This document shows positions 29,837-38,443 of a stretch of DNA of 64,000 bases, one piece after another. Position 1 is the stretch's first letter, and every line of letters starts with the position of its first letter. Both the position numbers and the translations under genes were made by a program. Under the pieces are notes generated by a model. It worked only from the letters and a program-made list of their open reading frames with translations. It was not told the origin of the DNA and did no database searches. Location: positions 608,619-672,618 of the forward strand of contig NZ_JABSPA010000001.1 of assembly GCF_013214175.1 (NCBI RefSeq), in the 5' to 3' direction. Source of the stretch: Colwellia sp. Its GTDB lineage: Bacteria; Pseudomonadota; Gammaproteobacteria; Enterobacterales; Alteromonadaceae.

Positions 29837-30301
29837 ATGGATTTAACGTACACGCAAAGAATGATGCCGGCAAATAAACGTATGGCACTAGTGGCTCATG
29901 ATAATAAAAAATCCGATCTAATTGCTTGGGCTAAAAATCGCAGTGATGATTTAAAATTCCATCACTTATTTGCCACCGGTACTACCGGGACTTTATTAAG
30001 CTCTGCCATTGGCTTACCGATAAAATGCCTGCTTTCTGGACCTATGGGCGGCGATCAGCAGCTTGGCGCATTAATCGCCGAAGGTGAGATTGATGTGATG
30101 ATTTTTTTCTGGGACCCGCTTGATGCGGTACCTCATGATCCCGATGTCAAAGCGCTGTTACGCTTAGCCGCAGTGTGGAATATTCCTGTTGCTACTAATA
30201 AATCTACCGCTAATTTCCTGATGGACTCAGATCTTATGACACAAGAGAGTGCCATTGAAATTCCTGATTATGCGGCTTACTTAGCAGTACGAACAAAGTA
30301 G
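29837..30301 (+). CDS. mgsA: Methylglyoxal synthase
   Basis: MgsA converts dihydroxyacetone phosphate to methylglyoxal plus phosphate. The 154 residues cover the whole family, with [10 protein letters not shown] at the start, [22 protein letters not shown], and the catalytic [21 protein letters not shown]. The ATG lies 6 bases after an AGAGGAA ribosome site. A repeat element begins immediately after its stop codon. Confidence 0.95.
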   Translation: MDLTYTQRMMPANKRMALVAHDNKKSDLIAWAKNRSDDLKFHHLFATGTTGTLLSSAIGLPIKCLLSGPMGGDQQLGALIAEGEIDVMIFFWDPLDAVPHDPDVKALLRLAAVWNIPVATNKSTANFLMDSDLMTQESAIEIPDYAAYLAVRTK

Positions 30302-30305
30302 TTGA

Positions 30306-30515
30306 TACCAATCCTTATCAGAAAATGATCGCTTAGCGAGAATTTTAAGGCAAGGCATTGATTGAAGATAATGCTTATTCAGGAGAATATGCTCAGGATA
30401 ATATGCTCCTGCATTATCTAATAAGGTACTTCCTGTACCTTCTGCATTCTCTAAGATCACCATCCATGTAACGTCCTTGTCAAAATCAATAACGCCGCTA
30501 ATAAGCAGGTTTAAC
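30306..30515. repeat. MITE-like element, same family as 379-537 and 50189-50451
   Basis: It begins TACCAATC, then shares ATCGCTTAGCGAGAATT and GGCAAGGCATTGATTGAAGA with the 50189 element, and its right half shares TTGTCAAAATCAATAACGC. The right boundary is not sharp. The interior holds small internal hairpins. It lies between mgsA and the 3' end of the M20 gene and may supply that gene's stop codon. Confidence 0.75.
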
Positions 30516-31683
30516 AGGCCAATACGCGAGAATTTATATGTTTTATTTTTATTTTTTCTAGCGGTACTTGCCCATTGAAATAGGCAAGTACTTTAGTTAC
30601 GTCATTTATCCTATCAGCAAAACTTTTTTTATTCGCACGTTCATTAATGGTGTGATCGCCATCGCCAAAGGGACCGAAACCATCTAGTGTTGGTACACCC
30701 ATAGCCGATATTGTATTTGCATCACTAACACCGCCACGCTTTTCCAGTTTAAGTGGCCGGTCAATAATCGCTTCAATTTTCTGAATTAGCAACACTTGCT
30801 GTTTGTTGGTTTGCATAATGTCTCGTTGTAATCCACCGGAGAAGGACGACTTTATGCCGTTAATATTTTGCGTGGTAGCAATGCGTTCAATTGCAGTCAA
30901 TACACGATTTTTTTCAGTATTGTTAGTGAATCTTGCTTCAACCGTAATGCTCGCCTGCGGTGATATTGTGTTGGCGCCAATGCCACCCGACATCTTGCCT
31001 GCGTTAACTGTGGTACCAAAACTATTACGTGTTAATGCCGTGAGCTCAACAATCATATGTGCAGCTGCTAGGTTAGCGTTAATGCCGTCGCTGTAATGAT
31101 TGCCTGCGTGTGCGGCTTTGCCTTTAATATCGATGTTATAGGTGGCAACACCTTTACGGGCAATAACAACTTCGCCTTGCTCGCCAGCGGCTTCAAAAAC
31201 TAAGCAAAGATCATAATTTCTTGCGATAGACTGGGTTAAATACTTACTATCGTCACTGCCACTTTCTTCATCACTAACCATTAACACATCAATATTGACA
31301 ATATGGCCAGCATCTTTGTGTATCTGTCTTAGTGCGCAAAGTGCGACATAGTTGCCGCCTTTCATATCACAAACACCAGGTCCGTAAATCCATTCTTTGT
31401 CTTCACTGAAGTCTTCAAAAGTGCCTGGTGGAAATACCGTATCAAAATGACCGAGCAGCAGTATTTTCTTGCCATTACTTTTGGCTGATTTGTAGAGGAT
31501 GTGTGCACCAATATGTGTCCGCTCGTGTCGCTCTACGCTAAAGCCTAGCGCTTGCATCCATTGGCTATAAAGCTGACCCACTTTATCTACGCCAACTTTA
31601 TTCTTAGTGTAAGAGTTTATCTCAATGAGTTGTGCTAATTCCGCAAAATCAAAGTTTGATTGAGTGCTTTTAACGTCAGACAT
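30511..31683 (-). CDS. M20 family metallopeptidase (CPG2-like)
   Basis: A 390-residue zinc peptidase of the M20 family, similar to carboxypeptidase G2. Zinc ligands are visible as LLGHFDTVFPPGTF (His, then Asp), GPGVCDMKGGN (Asp) and MVSDEESGSDDS (Glu pair), with a dimerisation domain containing KGKAAHAGNHYSDGINAN. No signal peptide is visible, so it should be cytosolic. It is divergent from the ATP-grasp/M14 operon across a 204-bp shared promoter region, and I infer that it belongs to that system. The last 14 residues may derive from the neighbouring repeat. Confidence 0.9.
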   Translation of the reverse strand: MSDVKSTQSNFDFAELAQLIEINSYTKNKVGVDKVGQLYSQWMQALGFSVERHERTHIGAHILYKSAKSNGKKILLLGHFDTVFPPGTFEDFSEDKEWIYGPGVCDMKGGNYVALCALRQIHKDAGHIVNIDVLMVSDEESGSDDSKYLTQSIARNYDLCLVFEAAGEQGEVVIARKGVATYNIDIKGKAAHAGNHYSDGINANLAAAHMIVELTALTRNSFGTTVNAGKMSGGIGANTISPQASITVEARFTNNTEKNRVLTAIERIATTQNINGIKSSFSGGLQRDIMQTNKQQVLLIQKIEAIIDRPLKLEKRGGVSDANTISAMGVPTLDGFGPFGDGDHTINERANKKSFADRINDVTKVLAYFNGQVPLEKIKIKHINSRVLAC

Positions 31684-31887
31684 GATAATTCCTTTTTATC
31701 TAAATACCCGACTATTGCACTAAAAATATAAGTCATTTTGATTACGTAATTATGAAGCTTTTATTTAAAGTGAGTTTTGTCATATATATGTAACAACGCC
31801 TACCTAGTCTTAACAATGACTGTAAATATATTTAATCAAGCTGTATGGGTTGTTAGCTTATATTCAAGTAATAAGAAGGACTTTATA

Positions 31888-32829
31888 ATGTCAACGTATA
31901 CCGTGGGTATGTGGATGTATAAGAATGGCGGCGGCCATATTATCCAAGATGAAATGATCAGAAAATTAAGAGCACGTGATATTCAGGTGATCCCTGATTT
32001 GAACTTGGCGAATGCGATGGCAACAGCCGGACATATACTATGCAAAAAAGTAGCCATGGAAGAGCTGGACTTGTTTTTTTCTTACAATGCCGGTAAACAA
32101 AGTCAATTTCAAATGTACTTATATCAAATTTTAAACGAGTCGGTGCCGTGCATAAATAACTTCGACTCATTTGCTTTAACCGAAGACAAATTTCGTACCT
32201 CGCATAAACTCACCCAAGCAGGTATTGCCACGCCGGACTATAAAATGTTGAAGCGCGGTGATAAGCGCCAGCTTAAAAAAACCATGAAAGATTGGGGGGG
32301 AAAGCTGATTTACAAACCCATAGACGGTTGGGGAGGAATGGGCATTGTCAAAATAGAAAGTGAATGCTCACTTGATATGTTGTTTCCCTTCTTAGAGCAA
32401 AGCAATCTCCCTTACTTCTACATTGAGAAATACATTAACTACGATATGACAGACTTTCGTATTGACGTGGTTGATGGCCAATATGTTAGTTGTTATGGCA
32501 GACGTGCGCCCAGTGATAGTTGGAAAACCAATGTCACCAGTGGCGGCAGTATTATGTTACGTGAACCTAGCGTAGAAGCGGTTGAAATCGCTATCAAAGC
32601 GGCGGGTATTACCGGTCTAGAAATCGCAGGGGTTGACCTTATTTACGATCTTGAAAAAGAGCAGTATGTCGTGTTAGAGGTCAATGGTATTCCTGCTTTT
32701 TCAACGCCTGAGCAACAGCAGCAAGGACTTGATTTTAATCATCACAAAATTAATAAAATAGTTGAGTTGATTGCACGTAAAGTGACTAAAGAAAACAGCT
32801 TGAATCTACATGTTGTGGGGATGAAATAA
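31888..32829 (+). CDS. RimK-like ATP-grasp ligase
   Basis: A 313-residue ATP-grasp enzyme, first of a three-gene operon. The ATP-lysine region is KLIYKPIDGWGGMGIVKIE, the substrate/ATP strand is TDFRIDVVDGQYVSCYGRR, the loop is NVTSGGS, and the metal ligands are GVDL and LEVNGIPAF (Asp, Glu, Asn all present). Such enzymes join an amino acid to a carboxylate via acyl phosphate. The frame opens earlier (31777), but the ATG at 31888 has AAGAAGGA just upstream and fits the family. The next gene starts in the stop codon. Confidence 0.9.
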   Translation: MSTYTVGMWMYKNGGGHIIQDEMIRKLRARDIQVIPDLNLANAMATAGHILCKKVAMEELDLFFSYNAGKQSQFQMYLYQILNESVPCINNFDSFALTEDKFRTSHKLTQAGIATPDYKMLKRGDKRQLKKTMKDWGGKLIYKPIDGWGGMGIVKIESECSLDMLFPFLEQSNLPYFYIEKYINYDMTDFRIDVVDGQYVSCYGRRAPSDSWKTNVTSGGSIMLREPSVEAVEIAIKAAGITGLEIAGVDLIYDLEKEQYVVLEVNGIPAFSTPEQQQQGLDFNHHKINKIVELIARKVTKENSLNLHVVGMK

Positions 32830-34250
32830 TGAAAACTTCAAATAAATTGCCAAAAATAGGCTTTGTCTATTTAGATCACGTTATGCGTTTCTTTGACCGT
32901 TCAAATTTTAAAGGTTGGCCAGATAAAATCGATGAAGTTGTTTACCATTGGGGTAATGGACAACAACGTTTTATCGATGAAGTTAAGCGTAAAAACATCG
33001 ATGTGCTTATTGGTAATATACCGGCAACGGCATACGAGAGCTTTCGTGATATTAGTCGAGCTTTACCCAACGTGCAGTTTATCCCGTCACTTGATGCACA
33101 GTTTTCCAATAAATCGAAAGAGAATGTCACCCATTTTTGTAAAAAATATAAGCTGCCTATCCCCAATACAGAAGTTTTATACGAACCGGCGGATGCAAGG
33201 CGTTATTTAAAGCAGTGTGATTACCCAAAAATCATTAAAAAATCCTATGGACCGTCAAATTACGGTGGCTATTTTGTCCATAAGGTTGATAGTTTTAAAG
33301 AAGCCGAATTACTGCTGAGCAAGAAAAAATACTACCCAGTTTATGTACAAGAATTTATACCTATGATTGCGGATATTCGAGTGATGCTTATTGGTCATAA
33401 ACCTGTTTGTGCCTTTTGGCGTCGACCGCCAGAAGGTGAATGGTTAACCAATACTAGTCAAGGCGGGGAAATGGATTATCAAAATGTACCGCAACGTGCT
33501 TTAGACATTGCCATCCAAACATCTAAGTCCGCCAATGCTGAGTATTGGGCTTGTGACATTGCCTTAGGTAACGATGGTAAATATCGCATTCTAGAATGTG
33601 CCACAGCCTTTGCTGCTTTTCCTTATATCAGAGACTGGATTGGTCAATATGTGATGTGGCTATTGGCCGCTGACTTGTTTAACAAACCCTATATTCCTTT
33701 ATTAAACTGGCAAGAATTAGGCAAAATAGACAGCGCCTTATTAAGAACAATGCGGCACATATCTTTTTCAGCAACAACAACAACAAGTGTTACTGAAGAC
33801 TGTGGTGATCAATTAGTTCGAAAAAACCAAGATCTGTATCAATTACTGCCCGTTGAACTCAGAGCCTTTGAAGAATGGCCAAGTGAAGTTTGGAACTTTC
33901 AAGATAACTATGTCCGTAATTATATTTTAAACACACACCAGCAAGTAAATAAAATCAAAGCGTTTGGCCTTGAAGAAGCTGAAGTTGAGGTTGAAGGTGA
34001 CAAATACTCGCCTTATACCGAGATTAATGAGACGGAGTTAATTGCCTTTTTTAACTCGGTAAAAGGCATCGGTAGCCAACTTCAGCAATTGATTATCGAA
34101 CAGCTTGGTGTCAGTGAAACGGTTGATGCACTTAATCACAGCCCGCAGCTGCTATTAAAAGTGAAAGGTTTAAAAGAGAAGAAATTACAAAGCATCATAG
34201 ATTGTTGGCAGAAAATGTTTATGCCGCATGAAGATAAAGTGATTAGCTGA
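32829..34250 (+). CDS. ATP-grasp protein with C-terminal helix-hairpin-helix domain
   Basis: 473 residues. The N-terminal two-thirds resembles ATP-grasp (KIIKKSYGPSNYGGYF, PVYVQEFIPMIADIRVML, GHKPVCAFWRRPP), but the metal-ligand motif is ECATAF, not ExN, so the Asn is replaced by Ala. The C-terminal part (about 400-460) reads FFNSVKGIGSQLQQLIIEQL and LLLKVKGLKEKKL, a pair of helix-hairpin-helix motifs as in DNA- or protein-binding modules. It overlaps the first ligase by one base (TAATGA), so translation is coupled. It may be an atypical ligase or a regulatory partner. Unusual fusion. Confidence 0.85.
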   Translation: MKTSNKLPKIGFVYLDHVMRFFDRSNFKGWPDKIDEVVYHWGNGQQRFIDEVKRKNIDVLIGNIPATAYESFRDISRALPNVQFIPSLDAQFSNKSKENVTHFCKKYKLPIPNTEVLYEPADARRYLKQCDYPKIIKKSYGPSNYGGYFVHKVDSFKEAELLLSKKKYYPVYVQEFIPMIADIRVMLIGHKPVCAFWRRPPEGEWLTNTSQGGEMDYQNVPQRALDIAIQTSKSANAEYWACDIALGNDGKYRILECATAFAAFPYIRDWIGQYVMWLLAADLFNKPYIPLLNWQELGKIDSALLRTMRHISFSATTTTSVTEDCGDQLVRKNQDLYQLLPVELRAFEEWPSEVWNFQDNYVRNYILNTHQQVNKIKAFGLEEAEVEVEGDKYSPYTEINETELIAFFNSVKGIGSQLQQLIIEQLGVSETVDALNHSPQLLLKVKGLKEKKLQSIIDCWQKMFMPHEDKVIS

Positions 34251-34269
34251 TATTTAGCCTGGGGAATTA

Positions 34270-36915
34270 ATGATGAAGAAACAATATACCTCTTACCAAG
34301 AAACCATGGCATTTGTTGAGCGCTGCATGGCAGAACATCCACATTTAATTAGGTTACAAACCATAGGCACTACGTGGGAGCAGAGACCTATAGTGTTAGT
34401 GACCATCTCTTTAGATGTAGAGTATGCGCAGAACAAACCCGCTTTACTCTATACTGGGACTATTCATGCGAGAGAATGGATTGGCAATGAGCTGGCGATA
34501 AAGTTTATTGGCTATGTGATTAAAAATTATCGTTTTAATCCGAAGTTAAAGGAGGCATTAACACGCAATACCTTATATATGGTGCCATGTTTAAATCCCG
34601 ATGGCTTTGAATACTCACGTAACCATTTTTCATTTTGGCGAAAAAACCGAAGGGACAATGGCGACGGTACCTTTGGCGTTGATTTAAACCGAAATTTTTC
34701 AGTGAAGTTTCGTCATTCTATGGATACGGACAGTAATATCTATTCTGGACCGCACGCTTTTTCAGAGCCTGAAACCCGTGCCATTAGAGATTTTGTCATA
34801 ACCCATAAAAATATTACCATAGCGCTGGATTATCATTCTCAAGGCAATGTCTTCTTTCCTGCACATAAATTCAATCATGAAAACGAAATTGAAGGCACAG
34901 ATCTTAATGTATTATGTGCCAATATGAACCGTGAAATTTTCAAAGTTACCGGCAGGAAATACGGTATTCACCGCGGAAAACCACCGAGCAATTTAATTCA
35001 CGGCAGCGGTCGAGAGTATTATTATTCTCTGGGTATTTTATCTACCGTTGTTGAAGTGGGTACACGCAATATTCCTGATTATCTGGTTAATATGTCACAG
35101 AGTGTTGATGAGAATATTCCCGCGGTATTGCATGCTTTGTCAGAATCGATAAGCTATTCTGACTTAGCACCAAAGCGTCCAGAGCAATTTTCATTGGTCA
35201 ATATTGACAACAATAGTGCAAGTTTGACTTGGTGTTATCAGAGCGATATGGAAGTTAATTTTGAAATTTATCGTGCCCAGCAGCCTAAATCGCCTTGCTG
35301 TGATGAAACATTAGTAGCGATTACCAGAGATATACAGTTTACCGATGTACAGTTGAAAAGTGGTCAACCTTATTTTTACAATATACGAGCCGTTGATAGA
35401 GTAACCAAAATAAAGTCTGCTTTCTCCCCAGAGCTTAGAGTAAAAACAGAGCTAGCGCATGATGAGTATTCCCGTGAGCTTTTCCCTTCAAATCAAGAGG
35501 TTGGTTATGTTGGCCAATATACCTTAGATAACAACAAAGAGCACTTCGGTCATAACTCTCTCTTTGTTGGCGTCAATAAGCGTAAAGGAATTTGTTATGG
35601 TGTTATTGAGTTTAATCTAAATAATGTGCCCGAAGATGCCATGATAAAATCAGCACGCTTCTCTTTATACCCAATGAACCGCGTAAACGCCAAAGTTGAA
35701 AATTTCGGCGAGTGGACTGTTTCGTTACTTGATGCTGAAGACCTAGATGATGTCACTAATTTTACTCAAATTCACACAGCGACACCAATGCAAACGTTAG
35801 GGCACGCGATTGAATCTGATCAACTTACGCAAGGCATCTGGAGTGAATGGCATTTTAATATTGCTGAGCGTCACCTGCTTAAAAAAGCAATAAAAGCGGG
35901 CAAGGTTATTTTGCGCATTGAAGGACCGCGGAAGTTACCCTTAGGCGCGGATTCACAAATGATGCAGTTTGATATTGGTTATGGAAAGTTTGGTGCCGGC
36001 ATTCACTATCGACCTAATTTGCAGTTGATATATACCCGTACTCCGCAAAAAGTAATATTGTCCCCGATTGCGATAAACACCATAACCACCACCGAGGTTT
36101 ATGAAAATAAATTGAGCTCTGGTTTTGATAAACAAGGCGCGATCATTTACGGGCAGATGGCGTTTACTTTAGCGGATTTACCTGAGGCATATAAAACGGT
36201 CATCACGGATGCCTACCTTATTATGCGCAATAAAACCTCATTAAAAACCAAACGAGATACGCGCTTCACCATAGAGCTTGCTGAATTAAAAGATATCGAT
36301 TTTAACAGCGTGAAGCATCGTAAAAAAAGAGAATTCATTGGTTACGAAGTCAGTAATCAGCAATTAAAGCATAAAGATAGTCACTATTTTATTTTCGATA
36401 GTTATTGTAAGCTCTATTTAGAACAGCTACATCAAGACAACAAACCCTGTTACCTCATTATTAGAGCAACGGCGGCCTCTACAGAATATGATGAAGTGAT
36501 TGAATGGGCAGGAGAGGGTGATGGAGAAAGTCCTCAGTTAGTTATTGAGTACATAGACCGTAGAAAAACCTCGTTACCTGCGCCAACAGAACTGAGTGCA
36601 GAGATTGAAAATGGCATGCTCAAGCTGATGTGGAATAATCCTAAGCATGATGATTTTGTCGGCAGTTTTGTGGTGCGAAATCGTTTTCATCCACCTAAAT
36701 CACCATATGATGGCGTTAAATTGTATGGTGGTCCAGACGATTATACCTTTGATAATTTTGCTAATGCCAATATTGAAAAGTATTATTCGGTGTTCAGTTA
36801 TGATGATATACCTAATTTTTCTGAGCCTATCAGCATTCAATATGTTGCTAAAGAAGGGTTTTCGGTTATTGAGCAAGAATATGAACCACAAGATGAGGAT
36901 GAAGAAATAGATTAA
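34270..36915 (+). CDS. M14 zinc carboxypeptidase with FN3-like and beta-sandwich domains
   Basis: 881 residues. The M14 domain (1-295) has zinc ligands H66, E69 (GTIHAREW) and H189, the substrate-carboxylate site DLNRN (N140, R141), and catalytic E262 (STVVEVGT). Then come an FN3-like domain (about 305-395), two beta-sandwich domains (about 400-590 and 595-775) that may be DNRLRE-like, another FN3-like part (about 780-865) and an acidic tail. There is no signal peptide: it begins MMKKQYTSYQETM, unlike most multidomain M14 proteins. Gap to the ATP-grasp pair is 19 bp. I infer a cytosolic role, hydrolysing the ligases' product. Confidence 0.9.
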   Translation: MMKKQYTSYQETMAFVERCMAEHPHLIRLQTIGTTWEQRPIVLVTISLDVEYAQNKPALLYTGTIHAREWIGNELAIKFIGYVIKNYRFNPKLKEALTRNTLYMVPCLNPDGFEYSRNHFSFWRKNRRDNGDGTFGVDLNRNFSVKFRHSMDTDSNIYSGPHAFSEPETRAIRDFVITHKNITIALDYHSQGNVFFPAHKFNHENEIEGTDLNVLCANMNREIFKVTGRKYGIHRGKPPSNLIHGSGREYYYSLGILSTVVEVGTRNIPDYLVNMSQSVDENIPAVLHALSESISYSDLAPKRPEQFSLVNIDNNSASLTWCYQSDMEVNFEIYRAQQPKSPCCDETLVAITRDIQFTDVQLKSGQPYFYNIRAVDRVTKIKSAFSPELRVKTELAHDEYSRELFPSNQEVGYVGQYTLDNNKEHFGHNSLFVGVNKRKGICYGVIEFNLNNVPEDAMIKSARFSLYPMNRVNAKVENFGEWTVSLLDAEDLDDVTNFTQIHTATPMQTLGHAIESDQLTQGIWSEWHFNIAERHLLKKAIKAGKVILRIEGPRKLPLGADSQMMQFDIGYGKFGAGIHYRPNLQLIYTRTPQKVILSPIAINTITTTEVYENKLSSGFDKQGAIIYGQMAFTLADLPEAYKTVITDAYLIMRNKTSLKTKRDTRFTIELAELKDIDFNSVKHRKKREFIGYEVSNQQLKHKDSHYFIFDSYCKLYLEQLHQDNKPCYLIIRATAASTEYDEVIEWAGEGDGESPQLVIEYIDRRKTSLPAPTELSAEIENGMLKLMWNNPKHDDFVGSFVVRNRFHPPKSPYDGVKLYGGPDDYTFDNFANANIEKYYSVFSYDDIPNFSEPISIQYVAKEGFSVIEQEYEPQDEDEEID

Positions 36916-36984
36916 CAGAGTGTACTAACCATTTAGTCAGAGCTACAATGCTATTGTCGGGCATAGAACTCAAAAGCTATCACT

Positions 36985-37024
36985 AAAAAGGCCTAAGTTA
37001 ATTTTACTTAACTTAGGCCTTTTT
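36985..37024. terminator. Bidirectional terminator M14 / bcp
   Basis: AAAAAGGCCTAAGTTA pairs with TAACTTAGGCCTTTTT, a 16-bp arm, with T-runs on both sides. It lies between the convergent M14 gene and bcp. Confidence 0.92.
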
Positions 37025-37073
37025 ATTTTTACTTAATTGACGACTTTAAAGATTTATTTTCTTACTGATTTAA

Positions 37074-37547
37074 TTAATTTAGCTCATTCAGTACCGCTAA
37101 AACAACATCATGATGCTCTTTAGTTTTGAACTTATTAAACACATGGCTAATTTTGCCATCAAGACCAATTAAAAAGCTTAAACGATGAATGCCGTCATAC
37201 TCTCTGCCCATAAACTTTTTCAAGCCCCAAACTCCAAACTCATCCGCCACCTTATGATCAACATCAGATAGTAGGGAGAAATTTAGTTCATCACGTTGAC
37301 AGAACTTAGTTAAACGCTTTACTTCATCAGGGCTAATACCAAAAACAACGGTATTTAATTCATTAAGCTCTGCTTTGATATCACGTAAACCTTGTGCTTG
37401 AACGGTACAGCCAGGTGTCATCGCTTTCGGGTAGAAATATACTAATACTTGTTTTTTGCCGATATAATCAGCCAATGATACTGACTCATCATTTTCATTC
37501 GCTAGGGTAAATAGTGGCGCGGTATCACCAATGTTTAAAGTATTCAT
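37074..37547 (-). CDS. bcp: Peroxiredoxin Bcp (PrxQ type)
   Basis: A thioredoxin-fold peroxidase of 157 residues that reduces peroxides through thioredoxin. The peroxidatic Cys47 lies in MTPGCTVQAQ. In E. coli the resolving Cys is five residues on; here that position (52) is Gln. Cys83, 36 residues after Cys47, sits in the alpha3 position used as resolving Cys in Xanthomonas-type BCP (Cys48/Cys84). It lies downstream of gcvR on the same strand, 72 bp apart, the order seen in E. coli. Confidence 0.94.
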   Translation of the reverse strand: MNTLNIGDTAPLFTLANENDESVSLADYIGKKQVLVYFYPKAMTPGCTVQAQGLRDIKAELNELNTVVFGISPDEVKRLTKFCQRDELNFSLLSDVDHKVADEFGVWGLKKFMGREYDGIHRLSFLIGLDGKISHVFNKFKTKEHHDVVLAVLNELN

Positions 37548-37619
37548 TATAAACTCACTGTTAAAAAGGGATGAAAGTCATTTTTCTTATTAGGGGTATT
37601 GTCTTGGTCTTTATGGTTA

Positions 37620-38150
37620 TCATTGTAATAAATTAGCATTGGCTTTTTTGATACAGCCTTGAACATCAGTTTGTTGACAAAGCTCTAAGAAGTCACGTTC
37701 AAGCTCATCAATACTAATCTTCTCTGTTAAAGCAAATAATATGTTGGCACTCATATGATTCGTTTTAGGATCTATTGCTGATTTTAATGAAGAGATATCT
37801 ATTTTACGTGTGGCAAAAAAAGCGGTCATGGCTTTTAAAATACCTGGTTGATCAATACCACAATACTCGGCTTGGTAATGCTTGACCAAGTCAAAGGTTC
37901 TATGGCCAGAAGTTCGCTTCATCATAGTGACTAAATCTAAACTATGAGCGACTTTGGGGATTCTGGCTTCAATTTTATTAATTGCTCTGGCTTCGCCATT
38001 AAGCAGCATAATGAAGGTAAATTCAGAGCCAAAAAGGGCCATTCGGCTGTCTAATATATTACATTCGCATTCACTTGCTAATTTAGTTAACTCACTAACA
38101 CAACCTGTTCGGTCCGCTCCCATCGCTGTTAGTACTAAATATTGTGACAT
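37620..38150 (-). CDS. gcvR: GcvR-like ACT-domain regulator
   Basis: GcvR binds GcvA and represses glycine-cleavage genes in E. coli. The 176 residues comprise two ACT domains, with ATG start and the typical LVLTAMGADRTGCVSELTKLASECECNILDSRMALFG first domain; the second begins near residue 95 (YCGIDQPGILKAMTAFFATRKID). It sits upstream of bcp and divergent from bamC. dapA, which lies beside gcvR in E. coli and Shewanella, is missing. Confidence 0.9.
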   Translation of the reverse strand: MSQYLVLTAMGADRTGCVSELTKLASECECNILDSRMALFGSEFTFIMLLNGEARAINKIEARIPKVAHSLDLVTMMKRTSGHRTFDLVKHYQAEYCGIDQPGILKAMTAFFATRKIDISSLKSAIDPKTNHMSANILFALTEKISIDELERDFLELCQQTDVQGCIKKANANLLQ

Positions 38151-38163
38151 TCATTACGCCTAA

Positions 38164-38443
38164 GTTGTCCAGAAAGGCGCATTGTAACTGATCATGATTA
38201 AAGTTGGAATCATCTTGCATTTTTGTGGTCATATAACTTGTGTTTGTAAAATCAGCCAAGTACCATGGGGCGCAATGTTTAGCCCTATTTTAATGTAAAG
38301 GCGTTGAGTTTGTTATGGATCCTCTGGCCTCGCCTGAGAAAATAATAGATTTGCTCGTTTGGTATTAAATCGAATTGTTTTTAGTTTTTTTAGTGAGCTT
38401 AGTTGGGTTTTGAATATCAATAACCTAAGCCACAGGAGTTTTA
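38164..38443. other. gcvR-bamC gap; dapA absent
   Basis: This 280-bp divergent gap holds no gene and no recognisable dapA remnant. In E. coli-type order dapA precedes bamC here. It must contain the promoters of both gcvR and bamC; an AGGAG ribosome site for bamC is visible at about 38433. Confidence 0.6.
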
